DNA of 64,000 nt from Flavobacterium palustre (GTDB lineage: Bacteria; Bacteroidota; Bacteroidia; Flavobacteriales; Flavobacteriaceae). Position numbers and translations under genes: made by a program. The notes below the pieces were generated by a model that saw nothing but the letters and a program-made list of their open reading frames with translations, was not told the origin of the DNA and made no database searches. Location: positions 310,001-374,000 of the forward strand of contig NZ_BMGA01000003.1 in assembly GCF_014639535.1 (NCBI RefSeq), given 5' to 3'. Of this stretch, positions 1-8,283 are shown piece after piece (within the stretch, counting starts at the first letter, position 1; every line of letters starts with the position of its first letter).

Positions 1-1
1 A

Positions 2-1606
2 ACTCAAGGAAGTATTTTGGATACCAGCAGTAGCGGTTCTATCGAAAGAGACCAGCAAGGACAATCTAATCTGTATAACTACAACTATTGGAGTGCTCCG
101 GTAGGCACAATAAATACAACTGTCAATAATCAAAATTATACTGTTGCAGGGGCAATGAAAGATGGTACTACCACTACACCACAAAACATAAACTGGATTG
201 GTGGTTACAACGGCGCTCCTACAAGCCCAATAAGTATTGCCCGTTATTGGCTTTATAAATTTGATAATTATGCTAATGCTTATGCTAATTGGGTTCAAAT
301 GAATGAAAACTCAACTGTTAGAGTTGGACAGGGTTTCACAATGAAAGGCAGCGGAGCAGCTACTGCCACTCAAAACTATACTTTTGTTGGTAAACCGAAT
401 AATGGATTAATCAATTCAAATTCCGTAAGTGCTAATCAGTTACTATTAGCAGGCAACCCATATCCTTGCTCACTGGACAGCGAAGCATTTATTAATGACA
501 ACAGCAACTCAATAAACGGAACCATCTATTATTGGGAACATTATGCTACTAACAACACTCATGTTTTAAGAGATTATCAAGGAGGCTATGCTACTCGAAA
601 TTTAACAGGAGGGGTCGCTCCATCTTCTACAAATGTAGATTACATCAGTAAATTAGGAACCCCGTCAAGAGGAATTCCGAATCGTTTTATTCCGGTAGGA
701 CAAGCTTTCTTTGTTGTAGGAAAAGCAGGTAGCGGAGGTACAATCATATACGATAATAACCAAAGAAGCTTTCATAAAGAAGACGATGGTACTAATTCGA
801 ATGTGATGTATAAAATAAATCCAACTGCTAAATCGACCTCAACCTCCACTTCAAGATCCAATGAAAATGATGTTGTCACTGACTCTAAATACAAAAAAAT
901 TCGTCTAGGATTTAACTCTCGTAATAATTATCACAGGCAAATTTTATTAGGTTTCATAGACAATAAAGCTACCAACGAAATGGATTTTGGTTACGATGCC
1001 TTTAATATGGACAGACTACCTAATGATATGTATTTTGTATGCCAGGAAAATGCCTTAGTCATTCAAGGTGTTGGCACTTTTGACCGATTTGCTTCCTACC
1101 CGCTTGGTGTAAAAACAGATGCAGAAGGAATTGTAAAGTTCATGATTGATGATTTAGAAAATTTCGATACTAATCAGTCAATTTATATTTACGATAATGT
1201 AACCAATACATACAACAATATTAAAGGCAGTAATTTTGAAATCAATCTACCGGCAGGAACAAATAAAACCCGATTTTCATTGCGATTTTTCAACCCGGAT
1301 GTGGACATAATAGTTCCTGAACCGGAACCAGAGCCAATTCCTGAGCCTGAAGTGAATGCTAATTTAACTATTATACACATTCAGAAATCGAACAATATTA
1401 ACATCAACAATCAAATTAAAGATTGCAGAGTTCAAAAAGTACGATTATATAATGATGCAGCTGTTGAAATTGATAATTGGAAAGTAGAAGAAAACAGAAA
1501 TCAATCTAACATTCAGGTTCACATTAAAAAAACAAAACCTGGGGTTTATATTGTAAAAGTCGAAACTACAAAAGGAGAATTCACTAAAAAGATCCTTATT
1601 GAATAA
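2..1606 (+). CDS. T9SS-secreted protein, C-terminal part (5' end outside window)
   Basis: The reading frame is open to the left window edge, with no convincing start inside, so this is the C-terminal ~535 residues of a larger protein. The visible part is rich in Asn, Thr, Gly and aromatic residues, as in flavobacterial surface or adhesin-like proteins. A Pro-Glu linker (repeated PEPEP) is followed by ~80 residues ending in PGVYIVKVETTKGEF and KKILIE. This matches the type A sorting domain that the type IX secretion system recognises and removes. An exported surface or extracellular role follows from that tail; the molecular function cannot be read from this fragment. An intrinsic terminator follows, so it is not cotranscribed with the next gene. 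Confidence 0.85.
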   Translation, partial: TQGSILDTSSSGSIERDQQGQSNLYNYNYWSAPVGTINTTVNNQNYTVAGAMKDGTTTTPQNINWIGGYNGAPTSPISIARYWLYKFDNYANAYANWVQMNENSTVRVGQGFTMKGSGAATATQNYTFVGKPNNGLINSNSVSANQLLLAGNPYPCSLDSEAFINDNSNSINGTIYYWEHYATNNTHVLRDYQGGYATRNLTGGVAPSSTNVDYISKLGTPSRGIPNRFIPVGQAFFVVGKAGSGGTIIYDNNQRSFHKEDDGTNSNVMYKINPTAKSTSTSTSRSNENDVVTDSKYKKIRLGFNSRNNYHRQILLGFIDNKATNEMDFGYDAFNMDRLPNDMYFVCQENALVIQGVGTFDRFASYPLGVKTDAEGIVKFMIDDLENFDTNQSIYIYDNVTNTYNNIKGSNFEINLPAGTNKTRFSLRFFNPDVDIIVPEPEPEPIPEPEVNANLTIIHIQKSNNININNQIKDCRVQKVRLYNDAAVEIDNWKVEENRNQSNIQVHIKKTKPGVYIVKVETTKGEFTKKILIE

Positions 1607-1663
1607 AATTTCTAAAATCGAATAAGTCCACATCAATAAAAACGATAACAATCTGTATCACCC

Positions 1664-1695
1664 AAAAGCAATTCCTCAGGAGTTGCTTTTTTATT
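1664..1695 (+). terminator. intrinsic terminator after the T9SS protein
   Basis: A 12-bp stem (AAAAGCAATTCC with GGAGTTGCTTTT, one G-U pair) and a 3-nt loop are followed by a T run. It closes the upstream gene. Confidence 0.8.
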
Positions 1696-1856
1696 TTTAC
1701 TATTATTTTCGAAAATTATTTATTTTTTTCGAAAAACAAGTTTATTCGTTTGTATATGTTATTTTATGTGTTATTTTTACATAATTGATGTTTTTTCAAA
1801 ATTAAGAAAACCAAATCAACACAAATAAAACTCAAACTCTATATCAAATACAGCAA

Positions 1857-3098
1857 ATGGAAAGAATTTTTGCAGAATATTACATTGAAACCCCTTATGA
1901 AGTAGAACAAGCGGCGGCGGTATTGGCAGGCGAACAATCATCAGGAACATTTGTATCCGTTCCGGGAGAAACTGCAGAACTAAAACAACGCTTTGCTGCC
2001 CGTGTAGAACATATTGAAAAACTGGATACTATTGACGAACCTTCCATTCCCGGCAACAGCATTCCGGGTAGAAAATACCAAAGAGCCAAAGTTCAGATAA
2101 GCTGGTCTATTGAGAATTTTGGTTATAATTTACCCGTTATAATCAGCACTTTACAAGGAAATCTATACGAAATCAGCCAGTTTACAGGTTTAAAACTAAT
2201 GGATTTTGATGTTCCGGATTCTTTCAAAAATCATTATAGAGGACCTCAATTTGGAATCAAAGGCTCTAAAGCCTCTTGCGGCGTTACTGACAGACCAATG
2301 ATTGGAACCATTATCAAACCAAGTGTGGGTATGGGCGTGGATGAAACGGCTGCTTTGGTTAAAACCTTAATCGATGCAGGTATCGATTTTATCAAGGATG
2401 ATGAATTGATGGGATCTACCGCCAACTCTCTTTTTGAAGATCGTGTAAACGTTATCATGAAAGTAATTAATGAGCACGCACACAAAACAGGGAAGAAAGT
2501 AATGTATGCTTTTAACATCAGCGATGAGATTGATGCGATGCAGCGAAAATATGACCACATTAAAAAAAATAAAGGAACTTGCGCGATGATTAGTATCAAC
2601 AGCGTGGGATTGAGTGGCACGAAGAAAATCTGTGATCAGGGCGATTTAGTGATTCACGGACACAGAAACGGCTGGGGAATGTTAAACCGTCATCCGTTAT
2701 TGGGAATTGAATTTCCTGCTTATCAAAAAATATGGCGTTTGGCCGGTGTGGACCAAATGCACGTAAACGGAATCCAGAATAAATTCTGGGAATCCGACGA
2801 CTCGGTTGTAAAATCGATACAATCCTGCCTAAAACCATTTGTGTGTGGCAACAATCCTTTACCGGTAGTTTCTTCGGGACAATGGGGCGGTCAGGCACCG
2901 GAAACTTACAGAAGAACTCAAACCACCGATTTATTGTACATGGCAGGCGGCGGAATTTTGGCACATCCAATGGGTGCAACTGCAGGCGTAAACGCACTGC
3001 AACAAGCCTGGAAAGCGGCAGTTGATGGATTATCAGTAGAACAAGCCGCTGCACAATATCCTGAATTTGCTGCATCAGTAAAAAAATTCTCAAAATAA
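1857..3098 (+). CDS. RuBisCO-like protein (form IV type), probable sugar-acid phosphate enzyme
   Basis: A 413-residue member of the RuBisCO large-subunit superfamily. The N-terminal domain is followed by the TIM barrel. Catalytic positions line up with true RuBisCO: N102 (GN), K154 in GTIIKPSVGM, the carbamylated-Lys/metal motif KDDE at 180-183, H269-R270, H302 and K309 seven residues apart, SSGQWGGQ at 339-346, and the phosphate-binding GGGILAHP at 364-371. No Calvin-cycle gene is nearby. The next gene is a four-carbon acid-sugar kinase, as in clusters where RuBisCO-like proteins decarboxylate or hydrolyse 3-oxo-isoapionate 4-phosphate (OiaC/OiaX types). That assignment is inferred from context. 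The enolase-like family (MtnW) is less likely because no methionine-salvage gene is present. First gene of a probable four-gene operon. Confidence 0.85.
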   Translation: MERIFAEYYIETPYEVEQAAAVLAGEQSSGTFVSVPGETAELKQRFAARVEHIEKLDTIDEPSIPGNSIPGRKYQRAKVQISWSIENFGYNLPVIISTLQGNLYEISQFTGLKLMDFDVPDSFKNHYRGPQFGIKGSKASCGVTDRPMIGTIIKPSVGMGVDETAALVKTLIDAGIDFIKDDELMGSTANSLFEDRVNVIMKVINEHAHKTGKKVMYAFNISDEIDAMQRKYDHIKKNKGTCAMISINSVGLSGTKKICDQGDLVIHGHRNGWGMLNRHPLLGIEFPAYQKIWRLAGVDQMHVNGIQNKFWESDDSVVKSIQSCLKPFVCGNNPLPVVSSGQWGGQAPETYRRTQTTDLLYMAGGGILAHPMGATAGVNALQQAWKAAVDGLSVEQAAAQYPEFAASVKKFSK

Positions 3099-3110
3099 TA
3101 ATCAAAAACA

Positions 3111-3241
3111 GCCACAAATCACACTAATTAGCACAAATATTAATGATTCTAAAATAAATTACACCAATATCTTAACTGTTTCTGACAGATTCGTGGAATA
3201 TTATGAGATACAAATTGGTTTCAATTCGTGTAATTCGTGGC
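3111..3241. repeat. dispersed inverted repeat, 'gccacgaattacacgaatt' family
   Basis: The left end (GCCACAAATCACACTAATT) and the right end (AATTCGTGTAATTCGTGGC) are imperfect reverse complements. The element fills the gap between the RuBisCO-like gene and the kinase, making a 164-nt space in an otherwise tight operon. Related words recur near 42055-42090. Confidence 0.65.
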
Positions 3242-3262
3242 AAAAAAAATAAATTTTTACAT

Positions 3263-4651
3263 ATGAACAAAGAACATCCCTTACTATTGGCATACTATGG
3301 AGATGATTTCACAGGCTCCACGGATGCTTTGGAATTCCTGACTTTGGCCGGTATTAAAACCGTTCTGTTTCTGCGGTCTCCACTTCATAAAGATTTAGAA
3401 CTTTTTCCCGGAGTACAGGCTATTGGTCTGGCGGGAAAAAGTCGTTCAATGTCTCCGATAGAAATGGAGGGCGAATTATACCCTGCTTTCGAAACCTTAA
3501 GAGATTTTAATCCGGAGCAAGTGCATTACAAGGTTTGCTCCACATTCGACTCGGCGCCACATGTGGGAAACATTGGCAAGGCTATCGAAATAGGCGGTGA
3601 AATTTTTAACCAAAAAACTACCTTTGTCTCCCCTGCTGCACCGCATTTGGGGCGTTATTGCGCTTTTGGAAATTTATTTGCCCGAATGGGAACAATTGGA
3701 AATGGCGAAATCCATCGTATTGACCGCCATCCATCGATGAGTAAGCATCCCGTGACTCCTGCTCATGAAGCCGACCTGAGACTGCATTTGGCACAACAAA
3801 CTTCAAAATCAATCGATTTAATCAATATTACCACAATTGAAGCCGGTAGTGAAGCGGTTTTGGATGAAATTCAAACTAAAAAAAAGAAAGAAATTTTGTT
3901 TTTTGACGGCATGAATCAAGCACATTTAAAAACCATTGGAGAAGTTTTTCAGCAAAAAGGAAAAGAAAAAACACTTTTTACGGTAGGTTCTTCGGGTATC
4001 GAAATGGCATTAGGATTAGCCTGGAAAGAAAAAAATACAATTAATAGTAAATTCGAATTTGAACCTCCCGGCGAAGCAGCTCCGCTATTGGTTATCTCTG
4101 GAAGCTGTTCGCCAGTGACCGCTAACCAAATAGAATATGCACTGGAAAATGGTTTTGAAGGCATCGCTTTAGAAAGTAAAGTTATGCACCACGATCATCA
4201 GGAGCAAAGCATTGCCGATGTTGCCAGAGAAATAATTGGCAATATTAAAAAAGGAAAAAGTAGCATTTTGCATACCAGCATTGGAACAAACGATAAAAGA
4301 ATTGCTGAAACCGAAGATTATTTAAAACAAAGTGGTCTAACCCATAAAGAAATTCAAAAACAAAGCAGCAAAATTTACGGTCGCGTTTTAGGACAAATCA
4401 TCAAAGGGGTTTTAAAATCTGTAAAGATTAAAAGAATTCTTTTTGCCGGCGGTGACACTTCGAGTTATGCCGCTTCTGAACTTGGAATTTTTGCTTTAGA
4501 AATGATAGCGCCATTAGCACCGGGAGCACCGCTTTGCAAAGCCATTTCGGAAGACGCATCGGTAAACGGATTAGAATTAAATTTTAAAGGCGGCCAGGTA
4601 GGCACACCGGATTACTTTATCAAAGTACAAAAAGGAGAAAAACTTGTCTAA
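3263..4651 (+). CDS. four-carbon acid sugar kinase family protein (DUF1537, OtnK/OiaK-like)
   Basis: 462 residues when started at the ATG at 3263. A 20-codon upstream extension exists but lies in a dispersed repeat and is not protein-like. The N-terminal substrate domain begins with LLLAYYGDDFTGSTDALE (catalytic-region Asp pair at residues 14-15). The C-terminal nucleotide domain carries GGDTS at 396-400 and a FKGGQVG loop near 441-447. The family phosphorylates C4 acid sugars such as threonate, erythronate or 3-oxo-isoapionate with ATP. Because the preceding gene is a RuBisCO-like protein, 3-oxo-isoapionate is the most attractive substrate, but 3-oxo-tetronate cannot be excluded. Cytoplasmic. 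Confidence 0.85.
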   Translation: MNKEHPLLLAYYGDDFTGSTDALEFLTLAGIKTVLFLRSPLHKDLELFPGVQAIGLAGKSRSMSPIEMEGELYPAFETLRDFNPEQVHYKVCSTFDSAPHVGNIGKAIEIGGEIFNQKTTFVSPAAPHLGRYCAFGNLFARMGTIGNGEIHRIDRHPSMSKHPVTPAHEADLRLHLAQQTSKSIDLINITTIEAGSEAVLDEIQTKKKKEILFFDGMNQAHLKTIGEVFQQKGKEKTLFTVGSSGIEMALGLAWKEKNTINSKFEFEPPGEAAPLLVISGSCSPVTANQIEYALENGFEGIALESKVMHHDHQEQSIADVAREIIGNIKKGKSSILHTSIGTNDKRIAETEDYLKQSGLTHKEIQKQSSKIYGRVLGQIIKGVLKSVKIKRILFAGGDTSSYAASELGIFALEMIAPLAPGAPLCKAISEDASVNGLELNFKGGQVGTPDYFIKVQKGEKLV

Positions 4652-4720
4652 AAAACACTCCGTTATTACCACATAAAAACCAACAAAAATAAACTCAAGA
4701 AAACATAAATATAAATTTAA

Positions 4721-5383
4721 ATGAAACCAAAAACATTAGGATTCGTCCACACTTCAGCCACTTTAGTCCCATTATTCCAGCAATTAACTTCAGAACATTT
4801 AAACGGCGTAGAAACTTTCAACATTGTCGATGACAGCTTAATTAAAGATGTTATCAAAAAAGGAAAATTAATGCCTAATACGGCTGCAAGGGTAGTCAAT
4901 CACGTAAAAGCAGCCGAAGAAGCCGGTGCCGATGTAATTTTGGTAACCTGTTCTTCTATTGGCGTAGCTATAGAAACGGCAGCAACTTTATCCAGCGTTC
5001 CAGTAATTAGAGTAGATCAAGCGATGGCTGACGAAGCCGTACAAATAAGTGAAAAAATTGGTGTAATTGCCACTTTGCCTACTACTCTTGAACCAACGAG
5101 TGATTTGGTACGAAGAAGAGCCTTAGCTGCTGGAAAAAATGTAACTATAGTTTCTAAATTATGTGAAGGTGCTTTTGAAGCCCTGATGAGTGGTGACGCT
5201 GCCAAACATGACGAAATGGTAGCTAAAGCCCTGAAAGAATTAATGCAGGAAGTGGGCGTAATTGTTTTAGCACAGGCTTCAATGGCTCGTGTTGTTGACG
5301 GTTTGACTGATGCCGAAAAAGTAGTTCCTATCCTTGCCAGCCCTGCAATTGCGATGAAAAAATTAGCCGAAATTTACTTTTAA
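4721..5383 (+). CDS. aspartate/glutamate racemase-fold protein lacking the second catalytic Cys
   Basis: A 220-residue protein of the Asp/Glu/hydantoin racemase superfamily, with two Rossmann-like halves. The first catalytic Cys is present (VTCSSIG, C77). The second, expected in a GC-T type motif, is replaced by VLAQASM around 183-187. True two-base racemases need both Cys residues. One-Cys members of the fold (arylmalonate decarboxylase type) do decarboxylation or isomerisation chemistry, so a non-racemase role on the acid-sugar intermediate is likely. It lies 69 nt after the kinase and 10 nt before the transporter, supporting cotranscription. The exact reaction is unknown. Confidence 0.75.
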   Translation: MKPKTLGFVHTSATLVPLFQQLTSEHLNGVETFNIVDDSLIKDVIKKGKLMPNTAARVVNHVKAAEEAGADVILVTCSSIGVAIETAATLSSVPVIRVDQAMADEAVQISEKIGVIATLPTTLEPTSDLVRRRALAAGKNVTIVSKLCEGAFEALMSGDAAKHDEMVAKALKELMQEVGVIVLAQASMARVVDGLTDAEKVVPILASPAIAMKKLAEIYF

Positions 5384-5393
5384 TAAATCTCCT

Positions 5394-6689
5394 ATGCGTA
5401 AATTTTTTCTTTGGGCTAGCCCTGTTTTATTTATCGTTGCAGCAATTGGCTGGTTTTTAGAAATTGACCCTGTTTGGAAAATGAGTTTAATTGCTGCCTT
5501 TTCAAGCTTAGCAATAGGGATTGGTCACAGCAAACTTTTAAGTGGTTACCAATATACCTTTTGGATTATCACTGCCGTATGTGCCGGTTTAATTTATCCG
5601 CAAACTTTTTTGCACATTGGCTCGATAGATTTACGCAACAAGTGGCTCATTCTAATCATTATTCAATTAGTGATGTTCGGCATGGGAACCCAAATGAGTA
5701 TTGAAGATTTTACAGGTATTCGAAAATCAGGAAAGGGAGTTATCATTGGTCTTTTAGGACATTTTACGATTATGCCTATTAGCGGTTTTATTTTGGCAAA
5801 AACATTTCATTTCGAGCCCGAAATTGCAGCAGGAATTATTCTGATTGGTTCTTGCAGCAGCGGTTTAGCATCAAATGTAATGACTTATATTGCCAAAGGA
5901 AACCTGGTCTTATCAGTAACTGTAACTGCTATTTCAACATTGGCAGCTCCGGTTATGACTCCGTTTTTGATGAAAATATTTGCCGGAACCATGGTTGAAG
6001 TCCAATTTTTCAACATGATGATGGAGATTATCAAGATAGTTTTAGTTCCATTAGCAGCAGCTATGATTCATGATATTCTTAAAAACTACGGAGCCACTGC
6101 CCGAAAAAGAATTGATATTTTAACTATAATCTCAGCAATTTGGCTGGCAGTATTGTTCTTTTTTGATAATTCTTTCAACTACCAAGCGGATAGTACAATT
6201 GCCCACATAATCGAAATTAGTGCTTTTATAGCCGGAGCATTTTTAGTTGGAAAAGGCTATCATTTGGCTTACAAAGCCTATCCGAAAATAGACAGTATCA
6301 TGCCTTATTTTTCTATGTTTGGCATCATTTATTTCACCTTAGTAACCACCGCAGCAGGAAGAGACAATTTAATGCAAATTGGTTTTTTACTTTTTTTAGT
6401 GGCCGTATTACACAATGGAGCAGGCTATTTTTTTGGCTATTATCTGAGCCGCATTTGTGGTTTAGACAAAAACAGCAGCCGTACCATAGCCTTCGAAGTA
6501 GGTTTACAAAACGGCGGAATGGCCTCCGGATTAGCCGGTTCTATGGGAAAATTAGCCACAGTAGGCCTGGCATCAGCAGTATTTAGCCCTTGGATGAATG
6601 TTTCGGGTTCTCTGTTAGCTAATTACTGGAGGAAAAAAGCTGAGATTGAAGAAGAAGAAAAAACAGAAGCCAATTTATGTAACACCTAA
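5394..6689 (+). CDS. bile acid:sodium symporter (BASS/SBF) family transporter
   Basis: A 431-residue, strongly hydrophobic protein with about ten membrane segments from residue ~5 to ~410. The core GSCSSGLASNVMTYIAKGN and a later GLQNGGMASGLAGSMGKLA are the two discontinuous-helix regions typical of SBF transporters. Members move organic anions, often with sodium. Ten bases separate it from the racemase-fold gene, so it is probably the uptake system for the acid or acid sugar processed by this operon. The start ATG at 5394 overlaps nothing. The operon ends at the terminator 6712-6752. Confidence 0.8.
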   Translation: MRKFFLWASPVLFIVAAIGWFLEIDPVWKMSLIAAFSSLAIGIGHSKLLSGYQYTFWIITAVCAGLIYPQTFLHIGSIDLRNKWLILIIIQLVMFGMGTQMSIEDFTGIRKSGKGVIIGLLGHFTIMPISGFILAKTFHFEPEIAAGIILIGSCSSGLASNVMTYIAKGNLVLSVTVTAISTLAAPVMTPFLMKIFAGTMVEVQFFNMMMEIIKIVLVPLAAAMIHDILKNYGATARKRIDILTIISAIWLAVLFFFDNSFNYQADSTIAHIIEISAFIAGAFLVGKGYHLAYKAYPKIDSIMPYFSMFGIIYFTLVTTAAGRDNLMQIGFLLFLVAVLHNGAGYFFGYYLSRICGLDKNSSRTIAFEVGLQNGGMASGLAGSMGKLATVGLASAVFSPWMNVSGSLLANYWRKKAEIEEEEKTEANLCNT

Positions 6690-6711
6690 GAAACTTTCAT
6701 TTCCACCGTAT

Positions 6712-6752
6712 AAAAATCATCTGGTATCTAAATGATATTAGATGATTTTTTT
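6712..6752 (+). terminator. terminator of the RuBisCO-like/kinase operon
   Basis: An 11-bp perfect stem (AAAAATCATCT with AGATGATTTTT) is followed by T residues, directly after the transporter gene. Confidence 0.8.
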
Positions 6753-6874
6753 ATTTCCAACAGAAAAACAATAAAGACTTCATAAGACTTTAATTGTAAA
6801 TTGATTATATTTAAAATTCTAAAAAGAACCACCTATTAAATCTATTAATCAACCTTAATTTAAAACCACAATTT

Positions 6875-8272
6875 ATGGAAGTTACAAGAAGAAAATTTTT
6901 AACATCTATAAGCATGCTTGCCGCTTATACAGCATTTCCACTTAGTTCTTTTGATTTTGACACTACCAAAAAACTCCGTATTGTTCTGGTAGGAACAGGA
7001 ATCAGAGGTATTAGTTTTTGGGGCAAAAGATTAATTCAGGAATATTCAGACATCCTTGAATTTGTTGGTCTTAGCGACATTAATCCCGGAAGGTTAGAAT
7101 ATGCCAAAAAATTTATGGGAGTCAATTGCCCTACATTCATAAATTTTGATGAAATGTTGCAAAAAACAAAACCCGATTTGATTATTGTTACCACAAAAGA
7201 TTCAACCCATCATGAATTTATCATTAAAGGATTAAATTCCGGCTATGATGTACTCACTGAAAAACCACTTACCACCGACGAAAACAAATGCCAGGAAATT
7301 TTAAATGCCGAAAGAAAGTCAGGCAAAAATTTAATTGTTGGTTTTAATTACAGATGGAGTCCTTACAGCACTAAAATTAAAGAACTGTTAGCCAATAACA
7401 CTATTGGAAAAATCACTTCCGTAGATTTCAATTGGTATTTAAACACCTATCACGGTGCTTCTTATTTTAGACGATGGCATGGTCAAAAAGAAAGTGGAGG
7501 ATCGCTTTGGGTTCACAAAGCCACACACCATTTTGATCTGCTGAATTGGTGGCTTGATTCTGACCCTACAGAAGTTTTTGCCTTAGGCGATTTAGAACAT
7601 TATGGAAAAAACAATCCTTTTAGAGGTAAAAATTGCAGAAGTTGCGAACACAAAACCACCTGCGATTATTATTATGATATCACCAAAGACCAACAATCGA
7701 TGAACTTGTATGTGGCCAATGAAAAATATGATGGCTATCTTAGAGACAACTGCCTTTTTAGAGAAGAGATTGATATTTATGATAAAATGTCGGCTCAAAT
7801 AAAATATGCCAATAATACTATTGTCAACTATTCCCTTACCACCTACTCACCTTTTGAAGGCTGGAGATTAGCTTTTAACGGTACCGAAGGACGCATTGAA
7901 GCTTCTTTAGACATTCCGTATGATAAAAAAACAAAGGTCGATCAGGCCGAAATGCACGCCAAAGAAATGGAACAATCTGCCTTAGAAGAAGCCAACTATG
8001 AAACTATTATAGTACATAAACTTTGGAAAGATTTTGAAAAAGTAACGGTTCCAACCGAAAAAGGCGGACACGGTGGCGGTGATCAACGACTACATGATAA
8101 AATATTTAAAACGCCTAATACCGAAGATCCTTTTGCCAGATCAGCAGGGTTAAGAGATGGTGTGATGTCAGTTCTAATTGGAATTGCTGCCCGAAATAGT
8201 ATTGAATCTCAAAAACCGATACAAATTAAGGATTTAACCGATTTGACTCCTATGCCTAACAGAGGTAAATAA
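6875..8272 (+). CDS. Gfo/Idh/MocA family oxidoreductase with twin-arginine signal
   Basis: 465 residues. The N-terminus carries a twin-arginine motif (TRRKFLT at 4-10) and a hydrophobic stretch, so the folded, NAD(P)-loaded enzyme is probably exported to the periplasm by Tat. The nucleotide-binding motif VGTGIRG lies at 39-45 and the family catalytic EKP at 129-131. A Cys cluster (CRSCEHKTTC) lies in the second half. Family members oxidise sugar hydroxyls; periplasmic ones are known to make 3-keto sugars. The operon also encodes GH43, GH28 and a DUF1080 protein, so a role in pectic oligosaccharide oxidation or cleavage is inferred. First gene of a probable five-gene operon. Confidence 0.85.
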   Translation: MEVTRRKFLTSISMLAAYTAFPLSSFDFDTTKKLRIVLVGTGIRGISFWGKRLIQEYSDILEFVGLSDINPGRLEYAKKFMGVNCPTFINFDEMLQKTKPDLIIVTTKDSTHHEFIIKGLNSGYDVLTEKPLTTDENKCQEILNAERKSGKNLIVGFNYRWSPYSTKIKELLANNTIGKITSVDFNWYLNTYHGASYFRRWHGQKESGGSLWVHKATHHFDLLNWWLDSDPTEVFALGDLEHYGKNNPFRGKNCRSCEHKTTCDYYYDITKDQQSMNLYVANEKYDGYLRDNCLFREEIDIYDKMSAQIKYANNTIVNYSLTTYSPFEGWRLAFNGTEGRIEASLDIPYDKKTKVDQAEMHAKEMEQSALEEANYETIIVHKLWKDFEKVTVPTEKGGHGGGDQRLHDKIFKTPNTEDPFARSAGLRDGVMSVLIGIAARNSIESQKPIQIKDLTDLTPMPNRGK

Positions 8273-8283
8273 CGTTAGATTCA

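Noticed and set aside
1857-3098. True CO2-fixing RuBisCO
   Set aside because: Although active-site residues remain, length, N-terminal domain and context (no phosphoribulokinase, acid-sugar kinase next door) fit a RuBisCO-like protein.
2596-3117. 173-codon antisense frame opposite the RuBisCO-like gene
   Set aside because: Composition follows the reversed codons of the conserved gene, and no family is recognised.
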